From: Methanohalobium sp.
GTDB lineage: Archaea > Halobacteriota > Methanosarcinia > Methanosarcinales > Methanosarcinaceae
Length of the DNA stretch: 64,000 nucleotides
Direction of reading: 5' to 3'
Assembly: GCF_018609725.1 (NCBI RefSeq)
Contig: NZ_JAHENT010000084.1
Location: forward strand, 1-64,000
Shown here: positions 40,918-51,435 of the stretch, piece by piece
Layout: each line of letters begins with the position of its first letter
Numbering within the stretch: position 1 is the first letter of the stretch
Made by a program: the position numbers and the translations under genes
The notes under the pieces: model-generated
What the model saw: the letters and a program-made list of their open reading frames with translations, nothing else
Database searches by the model: none
What the model was told of the DNA's origin: nothing

Positions 40918-41499
40918 TCAACATAATTCCTCATAACATGGTATACAAACACATTTTTCATTGATGGTTTTTGTTCTGGATGACATAACTCCTTCCCTGC
41001 ATTCATCACATATGACTGTTTCAAATATCTGTGCTTTCTGTGGAGCTTTAGCTGATACATTTTCGAAGTGGAAAAGTTCATTTTCTGGAGCTTCCAGTAT
41101 GTTAACGGTTTTTTGTTCATGGATTTTTCTAAATTCTCTGATTTCTTCTTCAGTTGCTCTCTTGTTTTGTATTTTTTTAAAAATTTCAAGATGACGTTCG
41201 CTGGCGGGTTCATTATGGGGTTTGAGTGAAATCCTTATACCTTTTTCATCTTCTCTTTTTATGAATGTGTACACATGTTTCCCATAATCTTTGAATACAA
41301 AATTCCCTTTACCAAATGTACATCCTGTAAGCGCCTGTATTGCATCTACTGCACATGAATTGTTTTCCACTATGGCAACTAGTTCTTCATCTTCTGATCG
41401 GTTTTTGAATTTATCAAGGGCTATTTGGGCTACTCTATATCCAATTGCAAGTCCTGGACATTGATGACCGTGAAATTCTACTGCTTTTTCAAAACTCAT
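40918..41499 (-). CDS. Formylmethanofuran dehydrogenase subunit E-like (FmdE/FwdE)
   Basis: FHGHQCPGLAIGYRVAQIAL, CAVDAIQALTGCTFGKGN, C-terminal CxxC zinc ribbon. Confidence 0.9.
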   Translation of the reverse strand: MSFEKAVEFHGHQCPGLAIGYRVAQIALDKFKNRSEDEELVAIVENNSCAVDAIQALTGCTFGKGNFVFKDYGKHVYTFIKREDEKGIRISLKPHNEPASERHLEIFKKIQNKRATEEEIREFRKIHEQKTVNILEAPENELFHFENVSAKAPQKAQIFETVICDECREGVMSSRTKTINEKCVCIPCYEELC

Positions 41500-41689
41500 A
41501 TAAAAACTCCTTTTCTTATTTTTAATTTAATAATAAAATACTAAGTGTTACGATTTTTAATATTGTTGTGAACTAAATATTAATAATATTTTTCTGAAAC
41601 ATTTAAAAACTATGGAATCTATAATCACAAGTATATACATTTATTCAATTTTCAAGTATTCTATATAAATTGGCTAACAAACGATTGAT

Positions 41690-42181
41690 ATGCACAATCA
41701 AAACAACCTTAAAAACTCCATTTTTGAATACAGAAAACATCTGGAGCAAATTGAACAAATTCTTGATGAACTTTTTCAGCATTCGGAAGAAGGAGATATT
41801 TTAGTAGTAGAAGGCAAACGTGATATACGTTCACTGAAAAAACTCGGGATTGATGGTGATATTGAAACAGTATCCAACAAATCACTACTGGACTTTTCGG
41901 AAAATGTCGCTTATACTGGAAAAAGCGTAGTGATATTAACCGATTGGGATCGCAGGGGTGAAATTGTTGCGTCCAAATTATCAGAATACCTGCAAACGAT
42001 GGATGCTGATTATGATATAGAGGTACGTGAACAACTTAAATCACTGGTAAAAAAAGAAATAAAGGATATTGAAAGCCTGTATACATATGTGGTTAAATTA
42101 AGGAGTATAGCGGGCAGTACATCAGATTTTGCAGACATTGCAGATGAATTTGAATATTATTATCACCGTTCATATCGATGA
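41690..42181 (+). CDS. Toprim-domain protein
   Basis: ILVVEGKRDIRSLKKLGI, VVILTDWDRRGEIVASKLSEYL. Confidence 0.85.
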   Translation: MHNQNNLKNSIFEYRKHLEQIEQILDELFQHSEEGDILVVEGKRDIRSLKKLGIDGDIETVSNKSLLDFSENVAYTGKSVVILTDWDRRGEIVASKLSEYLQTMDADYDIEVREQLKSLVKKEIKDIESLYTYVVKLRSIAGSTSDFADIADEFEYYYHRSYR

Positions 42182-42184
42182 TAA

Positions 42185-42559
42185 TCACATGTTCATAGGT
42201 TTAGATTCGCGTTTGTTATTAAAACCTCTGTCAAAAACTGGATAATTTTTGGACTTGTTTATCAGTTCATTATATGCTTCATGTCTGGGACTGACAATAA
42301 CAATATGTGCTGGTGGATGTATTTTCTTTAGTCTACTGATTACTGCTCCAGCATTGTCATCTAACTCTACAAGTGCAGCAGATTTGCACCTGGCTTTTAG
42401 GGGGACTCTTAAAACACTTACAAGGAGGTGGTCTGCATAATCTGGTTCTATCTGTTTGGGTTTAGCCTGGAACTGGAATTTGCCATATTGTTCCAGATCA
42501 TGAAGGGCGATTTTTACCTTGTCTGTGTTGTCCCCTCTTATTACTGCAAATGATTTCAT
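42185..42559 (-). CDS. DUF356 family protein
   Basis: MKSFAVIRGDNTDKVKIALHDLEQYGKFQFQ; likely start is internal ATG at about 42559. Confidence 0.65.
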   Translation of the reverse strand: MKSFAVIRGDNTDKVKIALHDLEQYGKFQFQAKPKQIEPDYADHLLVSVLRVPLKARCKSAALVELDDNAGAVISRLKKIHPPAHIVIVSPRHEAYNELINKSKNYPVFDRGFNNKRESKPMNM

Positions 42560-42683
42560 TTTCCCCACTTCCAAAATAAAAATATCTCATACATGTTTTA
42601 TTATTATCTTATAATATGTTTTCACTATAATAATCTTTGCCCTGAATTTATATGTTATTTGCTATCAGGTAAAAAATGTACAA

Positions 42684-43499
42684 TCATTTACCCAGTTCTC
42701 TTGAACGTCTGGATGATTCTATAACTGCATCCATGAACGCAGATCTTATGCCATGTTCTTCGAGTTCATGAACTCCTCTTATAGTAGTACCTCCTGGAGA
42801 GGTGACCATATCTTTTAGTTCTGCAGGATGAGAATCGGTTTCAAGAACCAACTTGGCAGCACCAAGTACTGTTTGGGCTGCAAACGTCAATGCGTTTTTC
42901 CGGTCAAGTCCTTCATATACGGCACCATCTGCCATTGCTTCAATAACAGGGAATATATATGCAGGTCCGCTTCCAGATACACCTGTAAAAGCATCCATCA
43001 GGTCTTCAGATACAACACGTGCAGTTCCGACAGTTTTGAAAATTTCAAGGGCGTTTTCAACATCTTCATTTGTTGTATTTTCTCCGGGACATATGGCAGA
43101 AGAAGATTCGCCAACAGTTGCAGCAATATTTGGCATGACCCTTATTAATTTAGAACCAGAATCCAGTTCATCCTCAATTTCTGATATAGGGACACCAGCA
43201 GCAATCGATATAACCAGTTTATCTTCAGTCATTTCATCTTTAAACCCTGCAATCACTTTTCTTATTACCTGAGGTTTTACAGCAAGGATGATTATGTCAG
43301 AATTTATGACTGTTTGTTTATTATCATTGGATACATTAATCCCCAATTCATTCTGTAAATTTTCAAGTGACTGGTTGTATACGTCACTTGCATAAACATT
43401 ACTGCTGTCAACGATATTTGATTTCAGGATTCCGCGAATGAGGGAACTCCCCATTTTTCCTGTACCTATTAATCCTATGTTTTTATTTTCTAGTCCCAT
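42684..43499 (-). CDS. proC: Pyrroline-5-carboxylate reductase
   Basis: MGLENKNIGLIGTGKMGSSLIRGIL, VTSPGGTTIRGVHELEEHGIRSAFMDAV. Confidence 0.93.
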   Translation of the reverse strand: MGLENKNIGLIGTGKMGSSLIRGILKSNIVDSSNVYASDVYNQSLENLQNELGINVSNDNKQTVINSDIIILAVKPQVIRKVIAGFKDEMTEDKLVISIAAGVPISEIEDELDSGSKLIRVMPNIAATVGESSSAICPGENTTNEDVENALEIFKTVGTARVVSEDLMDAFTGVSGSGPAYIFPVIEAMADGAVYEGLDRKNALTFAAQTVLGAAKLVLETDSHPAELKDMVTSPGGTTIRGVHELEEHGIRSAFMDAVIESSRRSRELGK

Positions 43500-43586
43500 A
43501 TCAATACCTTTTAAAATTTGAAGCAAAAAATTTGTTAAAAATAATTGAGAGGTAAACAATCTGATAAACTTTTTGAAAACCTGTAA

Positions 43587-44096
43587 TCACTCACGTTTTA
43601 TTTTTACAATGTCTCCAAGTGTGGTATTTTTGGATTTATTATCTTCGCCAGTATCGACATCTTCAACCTTTTCAGTAAGCTGTATATTGAGAGCATGTTC
43701 AAGCTTTTTGCGTACAGAATCTTCAGGAGTGATATCCCCACGTTCTATCTTTTTGATAAGTGATTCTTTTTCTTTTATTTTGGCAGCCAATTCTTCCTGT
43801 GTCCATTCAAGACGTTCTCTTATGTCTCTTATAATCTGGTCATAATCTTCTACCAGATCATATGTTGGACCTTCAAACTTGGTTTTTTTAGGAGCTGGTT
43901 TTTTCTCGGTTTTTTTGGCAGCCGATTTTTTACCGGTTTCTGTTTGTTGTTTTGTTTGTGTTCTGGTATCAACGCTTGTGCCATACTGTGCACATGTTGA
44001 ACAAACTTCAAGTTCGCTTCCTTCAATATTTACTTTAGTAGGTTTGCCTTTGATTTCTGTACCACATATTTCGCATTGTACTTGTGTTGTTTGCAT
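43587..44096 (-). CDS. Multiprotein bridging factor 1-like (zinc ribbon + HTH)
   Basis: QCEICGTEIKGKPTKVNIEGSELEVCSTCAQYG; RERLEWTQEELAAKIKEKESLIKKIERGDITPEDSVRKKLE. Confidence 0.9.
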   Translation of the reverse strand: MQTTQVQCEICGTEIKGKPTKVNIEGSELEVCSTCAQYGTSVDTRTQTKQQTETGKKSAAKKTEKKPAPKKTKFEGPTYDLVEDYDQIIRDIRERLEWTQEELAAKIKEKESLIKKIERGDITPEDSVRKKLEHALNIQLTEKVEDVDTGEDNKSKNTTLGDIVKIKRE

Positions 44097-44304
44097 TTCG
44101 TATCAACTCTACAAACGTTCTCAAAATCCACTAAAAAGGGTATATTACGTATATACTTAAATAATAATCGGAGCTTAATGTGAAATTTTCTACCGAGTAA
44201 TATAAATATGTCCCCTCGTAATAACATAATTCATCATGAATATTTGTTAGAAACCATTCGAAAGGGATATATATCGTCTAATCTTATATAATAAATAGAG
44301 CTTT

Positions 44305-45645
44305 ATGAGCGAGACTACTAATGAAGACATAGATGAAAATAAATACGAAATTACTGAAGAAAATATGAATGAGAATAATTACAAGTACAATATCAACAAA
44401 GACAAATTTGATGAAAACGAAAATTCTTATGAATATTTGGCTGATAGCGAGGGGGACTTTTCCAAATATCTACTGGATCGCATGAAACAACTTGAGCATC
44501 GAAACAGTCGTCTCAATGAGCAGTACAATCAAATTGAGTCTGAAAAACGTTATGTTGAAAATCAAAAGCTCAAATACGAACGTGAAGTTCGCAAATTACA
44601 GGCTGAAATTGACCGGTTAAAATCATCCCCATTAATTATTGGAACAGTAATGGATGTACTTGATAACGGTAAACTGATGGTAAGAAGCAGCACCGGTCCG
44701 CAGTTTATGGTCAGTATGTCCAAATACCTGGAAGATGAAGAAATAGAACCAGGAACAACAGTAGCACTTAACCAGCAGACATTTGCTGTTGTTGATGTAG
44801 TCCAGTCCACAGAAGAACCAATGGTATCTGCTATGGAAGTTATTGATTCCCAGCAAGTGGATTATGACCAGATAGGTGGACTGGATGAACAGATAAAAGA
44901 AATAATTGAATCTGTAGAATATCCACTTACAAAACCAGAATCCTTTGCAAGAATAGGAATATCTGCTCCGAAAGGGATTTTGCTTGCAGGACCACCAGGT
45001 ACTGGTAAAACCCTGCTTGCAAAGGCTGTTGCTCACAGAACCGATGCAAGTTTTATCAGAGTGGTAGGTTCTGAACTTGTCCAGAAATATATCGGTGAAG
45101 GTGCAAAACTTGTACGAGAAGTTTTTGAAATGGCACGCAAAAAAGCACCGAGTATAGTATTCATCGATGAACTTGATGCTATAGCTGCAAAACGTTTGAA
45201 CGATACCAATGGAGCGGATAGGGAAGTTCAGAGGACATTGATGCAGCTTCTGGCAGAAATGGACGGATTCGATGAAAGAGGAGATGTCCGAATTATCGCA
45301 GCTACCAACAGGTCTGACGTCCTTGATCCGGCAATACTTAGACCCGGTAGATTCGACCGGGTGATAACAGTACCGATGCCAGATGTTGAATCCAGAGAAA
45401 ACATATTGCAGATACATACCAGAAACATGGCTGTTTCTGATAACATAGATTTCAAAAAGCTTGCAAATCTTACTGAAGGAGCAAGTGGTGCAGACCTGAG
45501 TGCTATAGCAATGGAAGCTGGAATGCTTGCTGTACGTAATGATAAGGAATCCGTAGAAACGGATGATTTCTTGAAAGCTGTAGACAAAGTTATGAATTCT
45601 GGAAATGAATCTGTTGAAATACAGCCAGAGGGAATGTTTGGCTAA
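44305..45645 (+). CDS. pan: Proteasome-activating nucleotidase (PAN)
   Basis: Coiled-coil N-terminus, [28 protein letters not shown]-terminal HbYX-like MFG. Confidence 0.93.
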   Translation: MSETTNEDIDENKYEITEENMNENNYKYNINKDKFDENENSYEYLADSEGDFSKYLLDRMKQLEHRNSRLNEQYNQIESEKRYVENQKLKYEREVRKLQAEIDRLKSSPLIIGTVMDVLDNGKLMVRSSTGPQFMVSMSKYLEDEEIEPGTTVALNQQTFAVVDVVQSTEEPMVSAMEVIDSQQVDYDQIGGLDEQIKEIIESVEYPLTKPESFARIGISAPKGILLAGPPGTGKTLLAKAVAHRTDASFIRVVGSELVQKYIGEGAKLVREVFEMARKKAPSIVFIDELDAIAAKRLNDTNGADREVQRTLMQLLAEMDGFDERGDVRIIAATNRSDVLDPAILRPGRFDRVITVPMPDVESRENILQIHTRNMAVSDNIDFKKLANLTEGASGADLSAIAMEAGMLAVRNDKESVETDDFLKAVDKVMNSGNESVEIQPEGMFG

Positions 45646-45820
45646 ATATTAACCTCTGGTTATTTTTCTAATCTTTTTTTTACTTCATCAATAAATTAGA
45701 CTATGGTATAAACTGAAATTAACTATTTATACGATTCTGTATTAGTAGTATTTACTACTGAACTATTTTCCATAGAGTTATTTATATCACAGGTAACTAA
45801 TGTAATAATATCCAATAGTA

Positions 45821-46156
45821 GTGGTCAGGTGTTGTTTTATGGATTCTCTCCAGCTTAAAATAAAACATAGATTGCAGAAGTTTATCGAAAAGGATGAAGA
45901 TGGAGTTCGCAGTAATATACTATGTGTGTTTTTAAATAAAAATAAATTAACTATTGATGATTTGTATTCAATCATAACAACCAAATATAATATATCCCGG
46001 AATTCGGTTGCATCAATGGTGGGGTATATACAATCCAAATTGGGCATAATCCAGTCGTATAAAAAGGACTACAAGTCACCTACAGTATATTATTTGAAAG
46101 AAAAATATGCTTTTATTATAAAAATGGTTCTTAAACAAAAATTTACTGTAAGTTAA
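45821..46156 (+). CDS. DUF2551-like winged-helix protein
   Basis: LQKFIEKDEDGVRSNILCVFLNKNKLTIDDLYSIITTKYNISRNSVASMVGYIQSKLGII. Confidence 0.7.
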   Translation: MVRCCFMDSLQLKIKHRLQKFIEKDEDGVRSNILCVFLNKNKLTIDDLYSIITTKYNISRNSVASMVGYIQSKLGIIQSYKKDYKSPTVYYLKEKYAFIIKMVLKQKFTVS

Positions 46157-46171
46157 TCATTTTTCCTATTT

Positions 46172-46423
46172 TTACATTTCGTTAGCCAGTGAATGCGCCC
46201 ATCCTGTGCCGTCACATGACCTACAGGGTTTATCGGTGTCTATTCTGTCCACACTGTTTCCGTCACACCATGCACAGCTGTTAGCCGGTTGTGCAACCAG
46301 TACACTTCCAAGTCCTTCACAAATTCGACATGGTCGCTCATGAGTGCTCCTGTCATTACCGGTTCCTCTGCACCAGCCACAGGTTTCCGGGCTGTAATTA
46401 ATATTGATGTATACATTACCCAT
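46172..46423 (-). CDS. Small DnaJ-like CxxCxG zinc-finger protein
   Basis: Four CxxC units: CGWCRGTG, CRICEGLG, CAWCDGNS, CRSCDGTG. Confidence 0.75.
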   Translation of the reverse strand: MGNVYININYSPETCGWCRGTGNDRSTHERPCRICEGLGSVLVAQPANSCAWCDGNSVDRIDTDKPCRSCDGTGWAHSLANEM

Positions 46424-46592
46424 GTACCTAACCTCGTGTACTTTTATGGTTTAATTTCCTTATTTAGTTTCTCATTTAAAATGAAGTAAATCGTCTTTTA
46501 ATTTTGTATTTATTGCTACAAATCACAATTTTTATGTATCTAAATAGATATAAGATTTAAAAGTATATTATAAAATCTACTACAGGTATAAT

Positions 46593-46694
46593 ATGGCTTC
46601 AGACGAAGTATCTCCGGCAACCCTGAGAAGTGTAATGTGGGTTATGTTTGCAATGTGGATTATAACTATTATTGTAGGATTGTTAATATTCTAA
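46593..46694 (+). CDS. 33-aa membrane micro-ORF
   Basis: MASDEVSPATLRSVMWVMFAMWIITIIVGLLIF; single TM helix, absent from track. Confidence 0.5.
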   Translation: MASDEVSPATLRSVMWVMFAMWIITIIVGLLIF

Positions 46695-46789
46695 AATAAG
46701 TTTCTCTCCACGTATAAAGCAGAAAGCAATAATATGTTATTTTCTTGGTTTTGTAGATGCATCTTTTTCTAACTTGAAAGTATAATGGA

Positions 46790-47404
46790 GTGGGAAATAT
46801 ATCTGATAAAAACACCAGACTTCATATAAAATCCGAGATAAGGGTACTGGGAATTGATGATTCTGCACTTCTTAGTGACAGGATAATGATAGTTGGAGCA
46901 GTATTTCGGGGTGGTGATTGGCTGGATGGTGTACTGCGTTCTGAAATTACCCGTGACGGTATGGATGGTACAGATACTATAATACAGATGGTTAAACCGA
47001 GCAAACACTTTGTACAACTCAGGGTAATCATGCTTGATGGTATAACATTTGGCGGATTCAATCCCATTGATATTGTAAAGCTAAACGATGAGACAGGTTT
47101 GCCGGTGGTAGCTATAATGCGTAAGTACCCTGATTTTAAAAAGATAGAATCAGCACTTAAATATCTCCCAGAACCAGAGAAACGGATGGATATTATTAAA
47201 AAGGCAGGAGAAATTGCAGAAGTAACCACTTATGCCGACCAGAGAGCCAGCCCTTTATACATCCAGTGGGCGGGGATAGAAGAAGAAGATGCTCGCCGTA
47301 TTGTACAGCAAACATCTACAAGAAGTAACATCCCTGAACCTTTAAGAGTAGCGCACCTTATAGCCACAGGCGTAGTATTCGGAGAGTCCAGGGGTAAAGC
47401 CTGA
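46790..47404 (+). CDS. DUF99 family protein
   Basis: IRVLGIDDSALLSDRIMIVGAVFRGGDWLDGVL; C-terminal RSNIPEPLRVAHLIATGVVFGESRG. Confidence 0.85.
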   Translation: MGNISDKNTRLHIKSEIRVLGIDDSALLSDRIMIVGAVFRGGDWLDGVLRSEITRDGMDGTDTIIQMVKPSKHFVQLRVIMLDGITFGGFNPIDIVKLNDETGLPVVAIMRKYPDFKKIESALKYLPEPEKRMDIIKKAGEIAEVTTYADQRASPLYIQWAGIEEEDARRIVQQTSTRSNIPEPLRVAHLIATGVVFGESRGKA

Positions 47405-47408
47405 ATTA

Positions 47409-48758
47409 TTATTCACAACTTTTAATCCAAAAATCCCCGTTTTCCATAAGTTTTTCTGCTCTGCTCATTGTTTTTGATTCAGCGTATACTCTTATTATCG
47501 GTTCTGTACCTGATGGTCTTACAAGCACCCATCCGTCTTCAAACCATACTTTGACACCGTCTATTGTGTCAATTTTGATACCTGTATTATCTTCATGCAC
47601 CTTTTTCTTTATACATTCCATGGTGTATTCAAGATTATTGCACGGTATCTTTGTTTTGGAATTATAATATTCAGGAACATCCTCAGCAAGCCTTGACAAT
47701 GGTTTACCTGATGTCATTATTTCAAGTAGTTTTGCACATGACATAGCACCGTCCCTGCAGTATTGATGTTCTGGGAATATTAGCCCTCCATTACCTTCTC
47801 CGCCAAATACAGCTTTTGTCTCCATCATTTTCCGGGCTACGTTTATGGAACCTACAGCAGTCCAGATAAGTTCAACACCTGCTTTCTTTGCAACATCAGC
47901 CATACGCTGTGACGAGCTTACAGGAGTTACAATCGGTCCTTTCTTCTGGCTCAATATATTTTTAGCCATCAATGAAAGCAGTACTTCTTCATCTACAAAG
48001 TCCCCGTTTTCATCTATAAACACAGCGCGGTCTGCATCACCATCCTGTGCGACGCCCATATCAGCACCGCTGAGGCGTATAATTTCTGAAAGTTCCTCCA
48101 ATACTTCTGGAGTAGGTTCAGGATTTCTCCATGGGAATGTGCCATCAATTTGGGCATTGATTGTTATCACTTCACAACCCAGTTTTCTGAGCAAAAAGGG
48201 GAGAGTGAGTGAACCTGCACCACAACCAGTATCCACTACAACCTTGAAGTTCTGTCTTTGGATTTTTGCCGCATCTACTGAATCAATGATACCTTTTATG
48301 TAATAATTGTTAATATTATAATCTGTCTGCAAATTACCTGTGTTTTCCCATCCTGTATTATTATATTGTTTTGAATAATAGATATTCTCGACTTCTTTTT
48401 CTCCTTCTCGAGAAAATTCAGTTCCATCACCGTCTATCAGTTTAATCCCGTTATATTCTCGAGGATTATGGGATGCAGTAATGATTATACCTGCATCAGT
48501 TCTGGTATTTTTTATGTAGTACTGTATAGATGGTGTAGGAACCATATCGACATCAATAACTGATAGTCCTGAAGAAAGAGAGCCTGATATAGCAGCATAT
48601 TTAATCATGTTTCCTGAAACTCTTGTGTCTCTTCCTATGGCTATAGTAGCATTATTACCCAAATAAGTACCAAGACTTTTAGCAATATCAACAGCAAGTT
48701 CAGGCGTGATTTCTTCGTTAGCTATACCCCTGACTCCATTAGTTCCAAATAATCCCAT
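47409..48758 (-). CDS. glmM: Phosphoglucosamine mutase/phosphomannomutase
   Basis: MGLFGTNGVRGIANEEITPELA, IITASHNPREYNGIK, QDGDADRAVFIDENG. Confidence 0.92.
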   Translation of the reverse strand: MGLFGTNGVRGIANEEITPELAVDIAKSLGTYLGNNATIAIGRDTRVSGNMIKYAAISGSLSSGLSVIDVDMVPTPSIQYYIKNTRTDAGIIITASHNPREYNGIKLIDGDGTEFSREGEKEVENIYYSKQYNNTGWENTGNLQTDYNINNYYIKGIIDSVDAAKIQRQNFKVVVDTGCGAGSLTLPFLLRKLGCEVITINAQIDGTFPWRNPEPTPEVLEELSEIIRLSGADMGVAQDGDADRAVFIDENGDFVDEEVLLSLMAKNILSQKKGPIVTPVSSSQRMADVAKKAGVELIWTAVGSINVARKMMETKAVFGGEGNGGLIFPEHQYCRDGAMSCAKLLEIMTSGKPLSRLAEDVPEYYNSKTKIPCNNLEYTMECIKKKVHEDNTGIKIDTIDGVKVWFEDGWVLVRPSGTEPIIRVYAESKTMSRAEKLMENGDFWIKSCE

Positions 48759-48909
48759 TTATATCCACCACTGTAATCAATTTGTTTTGTTATCAGTTCT
48801 GCTTTTTTATTTGTAAGAACAAATTCATTTGTAACATATTTAGATTTATGGATACCTTTATACATCAAATCCTTTCATCAATATTTGGTATAAACACCAT
48901 TAAAGTATA

Positions 48910-49317
48910 ATGATGACCAGAGTTAACATGGATTCGGATATAAGAATAAGGGAAGCTACTAATGTAGATTTGTTATCTGTCCGGTTGCTTCTGTCCACCT
49001 GTTTTCTTGAGATGGATGATGTAGCTATAGATAATTTTGTTGTTGCTGAAACCATTGATAGAACAAAAATAATCGGTATAGCTGCAGAAGTAAGCCGAAA
49101 TTATCCCGAGATTCATACAGTTGCAGTGCATCCAAATTACCGGGCGAAAGGCATTGGCTCAAAACTTGTAAGGTATATTCTGGACAGACAGCCAGAGCAA
49201 AGAGAAAGAATTTATGTACACACTGTTGCACCTGAATTTTTTAATAAGCTCGGATTATTAAGGACAAATGAATTATATTATAGAGGATATATAACTATGT
49301 ATTATCCTTTAATATAA
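48910..49317 (+). CDS. GNAT-family N-acetyltransferase
   Basis: EIHTVAVHPNYRAKGIGSKLVRYIL acetyl-CoA motif. Confidence 0.88.
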   Translation: MMTRVNMDSDIRIREATNVDLLSVRLLLSTCFLEMDDVAIDNFVVAETIDRTKIIGIAAEVSRNYPEIHTVAVHPNYRAKGIGSKLVRYILDRQPEQRERIYVHTVAPEFFNKLGLLRTNELYYRGYITMYYPLI

Positions 49318-49349
49318 AAAGTAAACAGAGGAGTTATATCCTCTGAAAA

Positions 49350-50095
49350 TCATTTCCTTCGGGACAAGTGGGCAACTGTAATCAGACCGGCGAGTGCAAA
49401 GAGACCTGCAAATCCGGGAATTGATTAGGGTTTGGATTTTTTACTGGTAATTTGTTCAGTTTCATTAGTTTCGGTATTCTGTTTGGGTTATTCTTTAACA
49501 CTTGGGTTGGACTCTGTCGTAGATTTGGATACATCTTTACCTTTATCAATAACAGAGATTGTAAAGTTTGAAAAACCGAGTAACTGTGCCATTAGTTTTA
49601 TGGTGTCCTGGTTCTCGTCTACAACAGATGTTTTTTAAGTAGTCCATTTACAAGGTTCCATCCTTCAGAAAGTGGTTTTTTGCGAATGTATCTTCTGGGT
49701 TAGTATCTTTTTTCCATTTATAACCTACCCCAATCGGTTCTTTGGTTTTTACAAATACAGCATTTGCAGGGTTTTTGAATTCATTTCTTACATTGTTTCT
49801 GCCGATGCTCCTAAACCATCAGAAACATTACTGCTATAACTAAAGCTACCATTGTAGGAATTGACTTCTCTTGCCCGTTAATAATATGATTCCCATATCA
49901 TTATTTAACAGGCATCAACTCAAAAGATATCATCTTTTTTAGCGAAAGGATATCATCCAAGCTATTAACCAAATCTGGAGATGATAAAGATGTTATATAT
50001 CCTGCTTATCGACAGGAGTTAACGATTTTCACTGTTGGATGGTGATTTGCTTTTAAAATCTTGTTCTCCATCTGGATACCCCTCCAAATTGAAGG
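49350..50095 (-). pseudogene. Decayed PGF-CTERM surface protein
   Basis: Minus-strand C-terminus SIPGFAGLFALAGLITVAHLSRRK*, preceded in the same frame by stops (...SKKSKP*SIPGF, ...NPSVKE*PKQNT) and upstream frameshifts. Confidence 0.8.
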
Positions 50096-50147
50096 CTTAC
50101 GAGTTGAAGCCTGTTTATTTTTTATTGGTTTCGTTTCTAAATATCTA

Positions 50148-50218
50148 TAACTGACACCTACTCATCTTTTTTATCTTATGTCAGTTACGTAACAATTTTA
50201 CGTAAGTAAATTACTTAA
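50148..50218. promoter_or_regulatory. Cluster of TTACGTAA palindromes at 13-bp spacing plus overlapping 9-bp inverted repeat
   Basis: TTACGTAA at 50185 and 50198, TTACTTAA at 50211; TAACTGACA (50148)/TGTCAGTTA (50179). Confidence 0.5.
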
Positions 50219-50306
50219 TATTTTTTTGTTTATAAAATTCAGCTTAAGAAAATATCTACAGTAGGGATAATCAATTAATATATTAAACACAGAATAGGTT
50301 GACAGA

Positions 50307-51071
50307 ATGAAAATCAGTGTATTTTACACCGGAGCATTTGGTGAGAAAGTAATAGGCAACCTTATCAATACTACAAATTTTTGTACCTCTTGTGGTGAGT
50401 TACTCTGTGACCACTGCCGAAGTGTACGCAAAGGTATATCTCATATGATAGTACAAACATATGAGTTCCCAGAGGATATGCCTGAGTTAATTGATGACCC
50501 AACAGAATATATTCCTGAAAATTTATCAGTGACAGATCTTATTATTGCCATTGATTTGCATCCTGATTTATTGACCGTACTCCCAGAAATAGCTAGAAGA
50601 ACAAAAGCATCATCAGTCATTTCACCTGTTGAAAGACCTCAACTTGCACCACCGGGACTTGTCGAGCAGGTGAAAAATGAACTTGAAAATGCAGGAGTAG
50701 AGGCAGAGTTCCCAAAGCCTTTTTGCTCACTCGAAAAAACCGGTAAAAAAGTAATAGACCAGTTTGTTGATTTGGGTTTTGGAAGACCACTGTTAAAAAT
50801 AGAACTGAATACAGACAACGATACTTTCAGGTTTGTCCGTGTTTTAAGGGACGCACCATGCGGTTCGACATGGTTTGTAGCCAAACAACTAACAGGTACA
50901 GATGTAGATAATTACAAAGAGACGGTTTCAAAAGCCCATCATTCTTATCCGTGTACAGCAAGCATGGAAAAGGATGTAGAGCTGGGTGATACCATTCTGC
51001 ATCAGGCAGGATTTATAATACGAAAAAGTGTAGAAGAGGGGATGTCGGAAAATAATGGAGAACAGAGCTAA
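50307..51071 (+). CDS. DUF166-like protein
   Basis: CTSCGELLCDHCR, RDAPCGSTWFVAKQL, HHSYPCTASMEKDVELGDTILHQAGFI. Confidence 0.7.
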   Translation: MKISVFYTGAFGEKVIGNLINTTNFCTSCGELLCDHCRSVRKGISHMIVQTYEFPEDMPELIDDPTEYIPENLSVTDLIIAIDLHPDLLTVLPEIARRTKASSVISPVERPQLAPPGLVEQVKNELENAGVEAEFPKPFCSLEKTGKKVIDQFVDLGFGRPLLKIELNTDNDTFRFVRVLRDAPCGSTWFVAKQLTGTDVDNYKETVSKAHHSYPCTASMEKDVELGDTILHQAGFIIRKSVEEGMSENNGEQS

Positions 51072-51432
51072 TAATATTGACAAGGGACTGGAAATTATCG
51101 CGGCACTGGATGTTAATCAGTTACAACCGATTGAACTCAGGGATATTTTATATTATACAGTTGCGAAAAACTACGAGGTTGTAGATGAAATTTTATCGTC
51201 TGCGATTGATGAAGGTATAGTGGAAAGAAGAGATGATACCTATCATTTAACTCCTGAAACATCTTCTCTTGAATTCGAAAAACCCAGAATAATAAAACAG
51301 GAAGACAAAAGTATATGTAAACTCTGTGGAAAGTCATTAAATACCAGCTACTATATTGAATTTAAATCGGACACGATAGGTCCTTATGGTTCAACCTGTG
51401 TCAGAAAAATTCACCTAAACCACATTGATTAA
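51055..51432 (+). CDS. Hypothetical winged-helix-like protein with C-terminal CxxC
   Basis: ORF overlaps the upstream CDS by 17 nt; CKLCGKSLNTSYYIEF. Confidence 0.6.
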   Translation: MENRANNIDKGLEIIAALDVNQLQPIELRDILYYTVAKNYEVVDEILSSAIDEGIVERRDDTYHLTPETSSLEFEKPRIIKQEDKSICKLCGKSLNTSYYIEFKSDTIGPYGSTCVRKIHLNHID

Positions 51433-51435
51433 AAC

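Noticed and set aside
44632-45417. 261-aa minus-strand ORF inside pan
   Set aside because: Cys/Phe/Tyr-rich composition typical of an antisense reading of an AAA ATPase.
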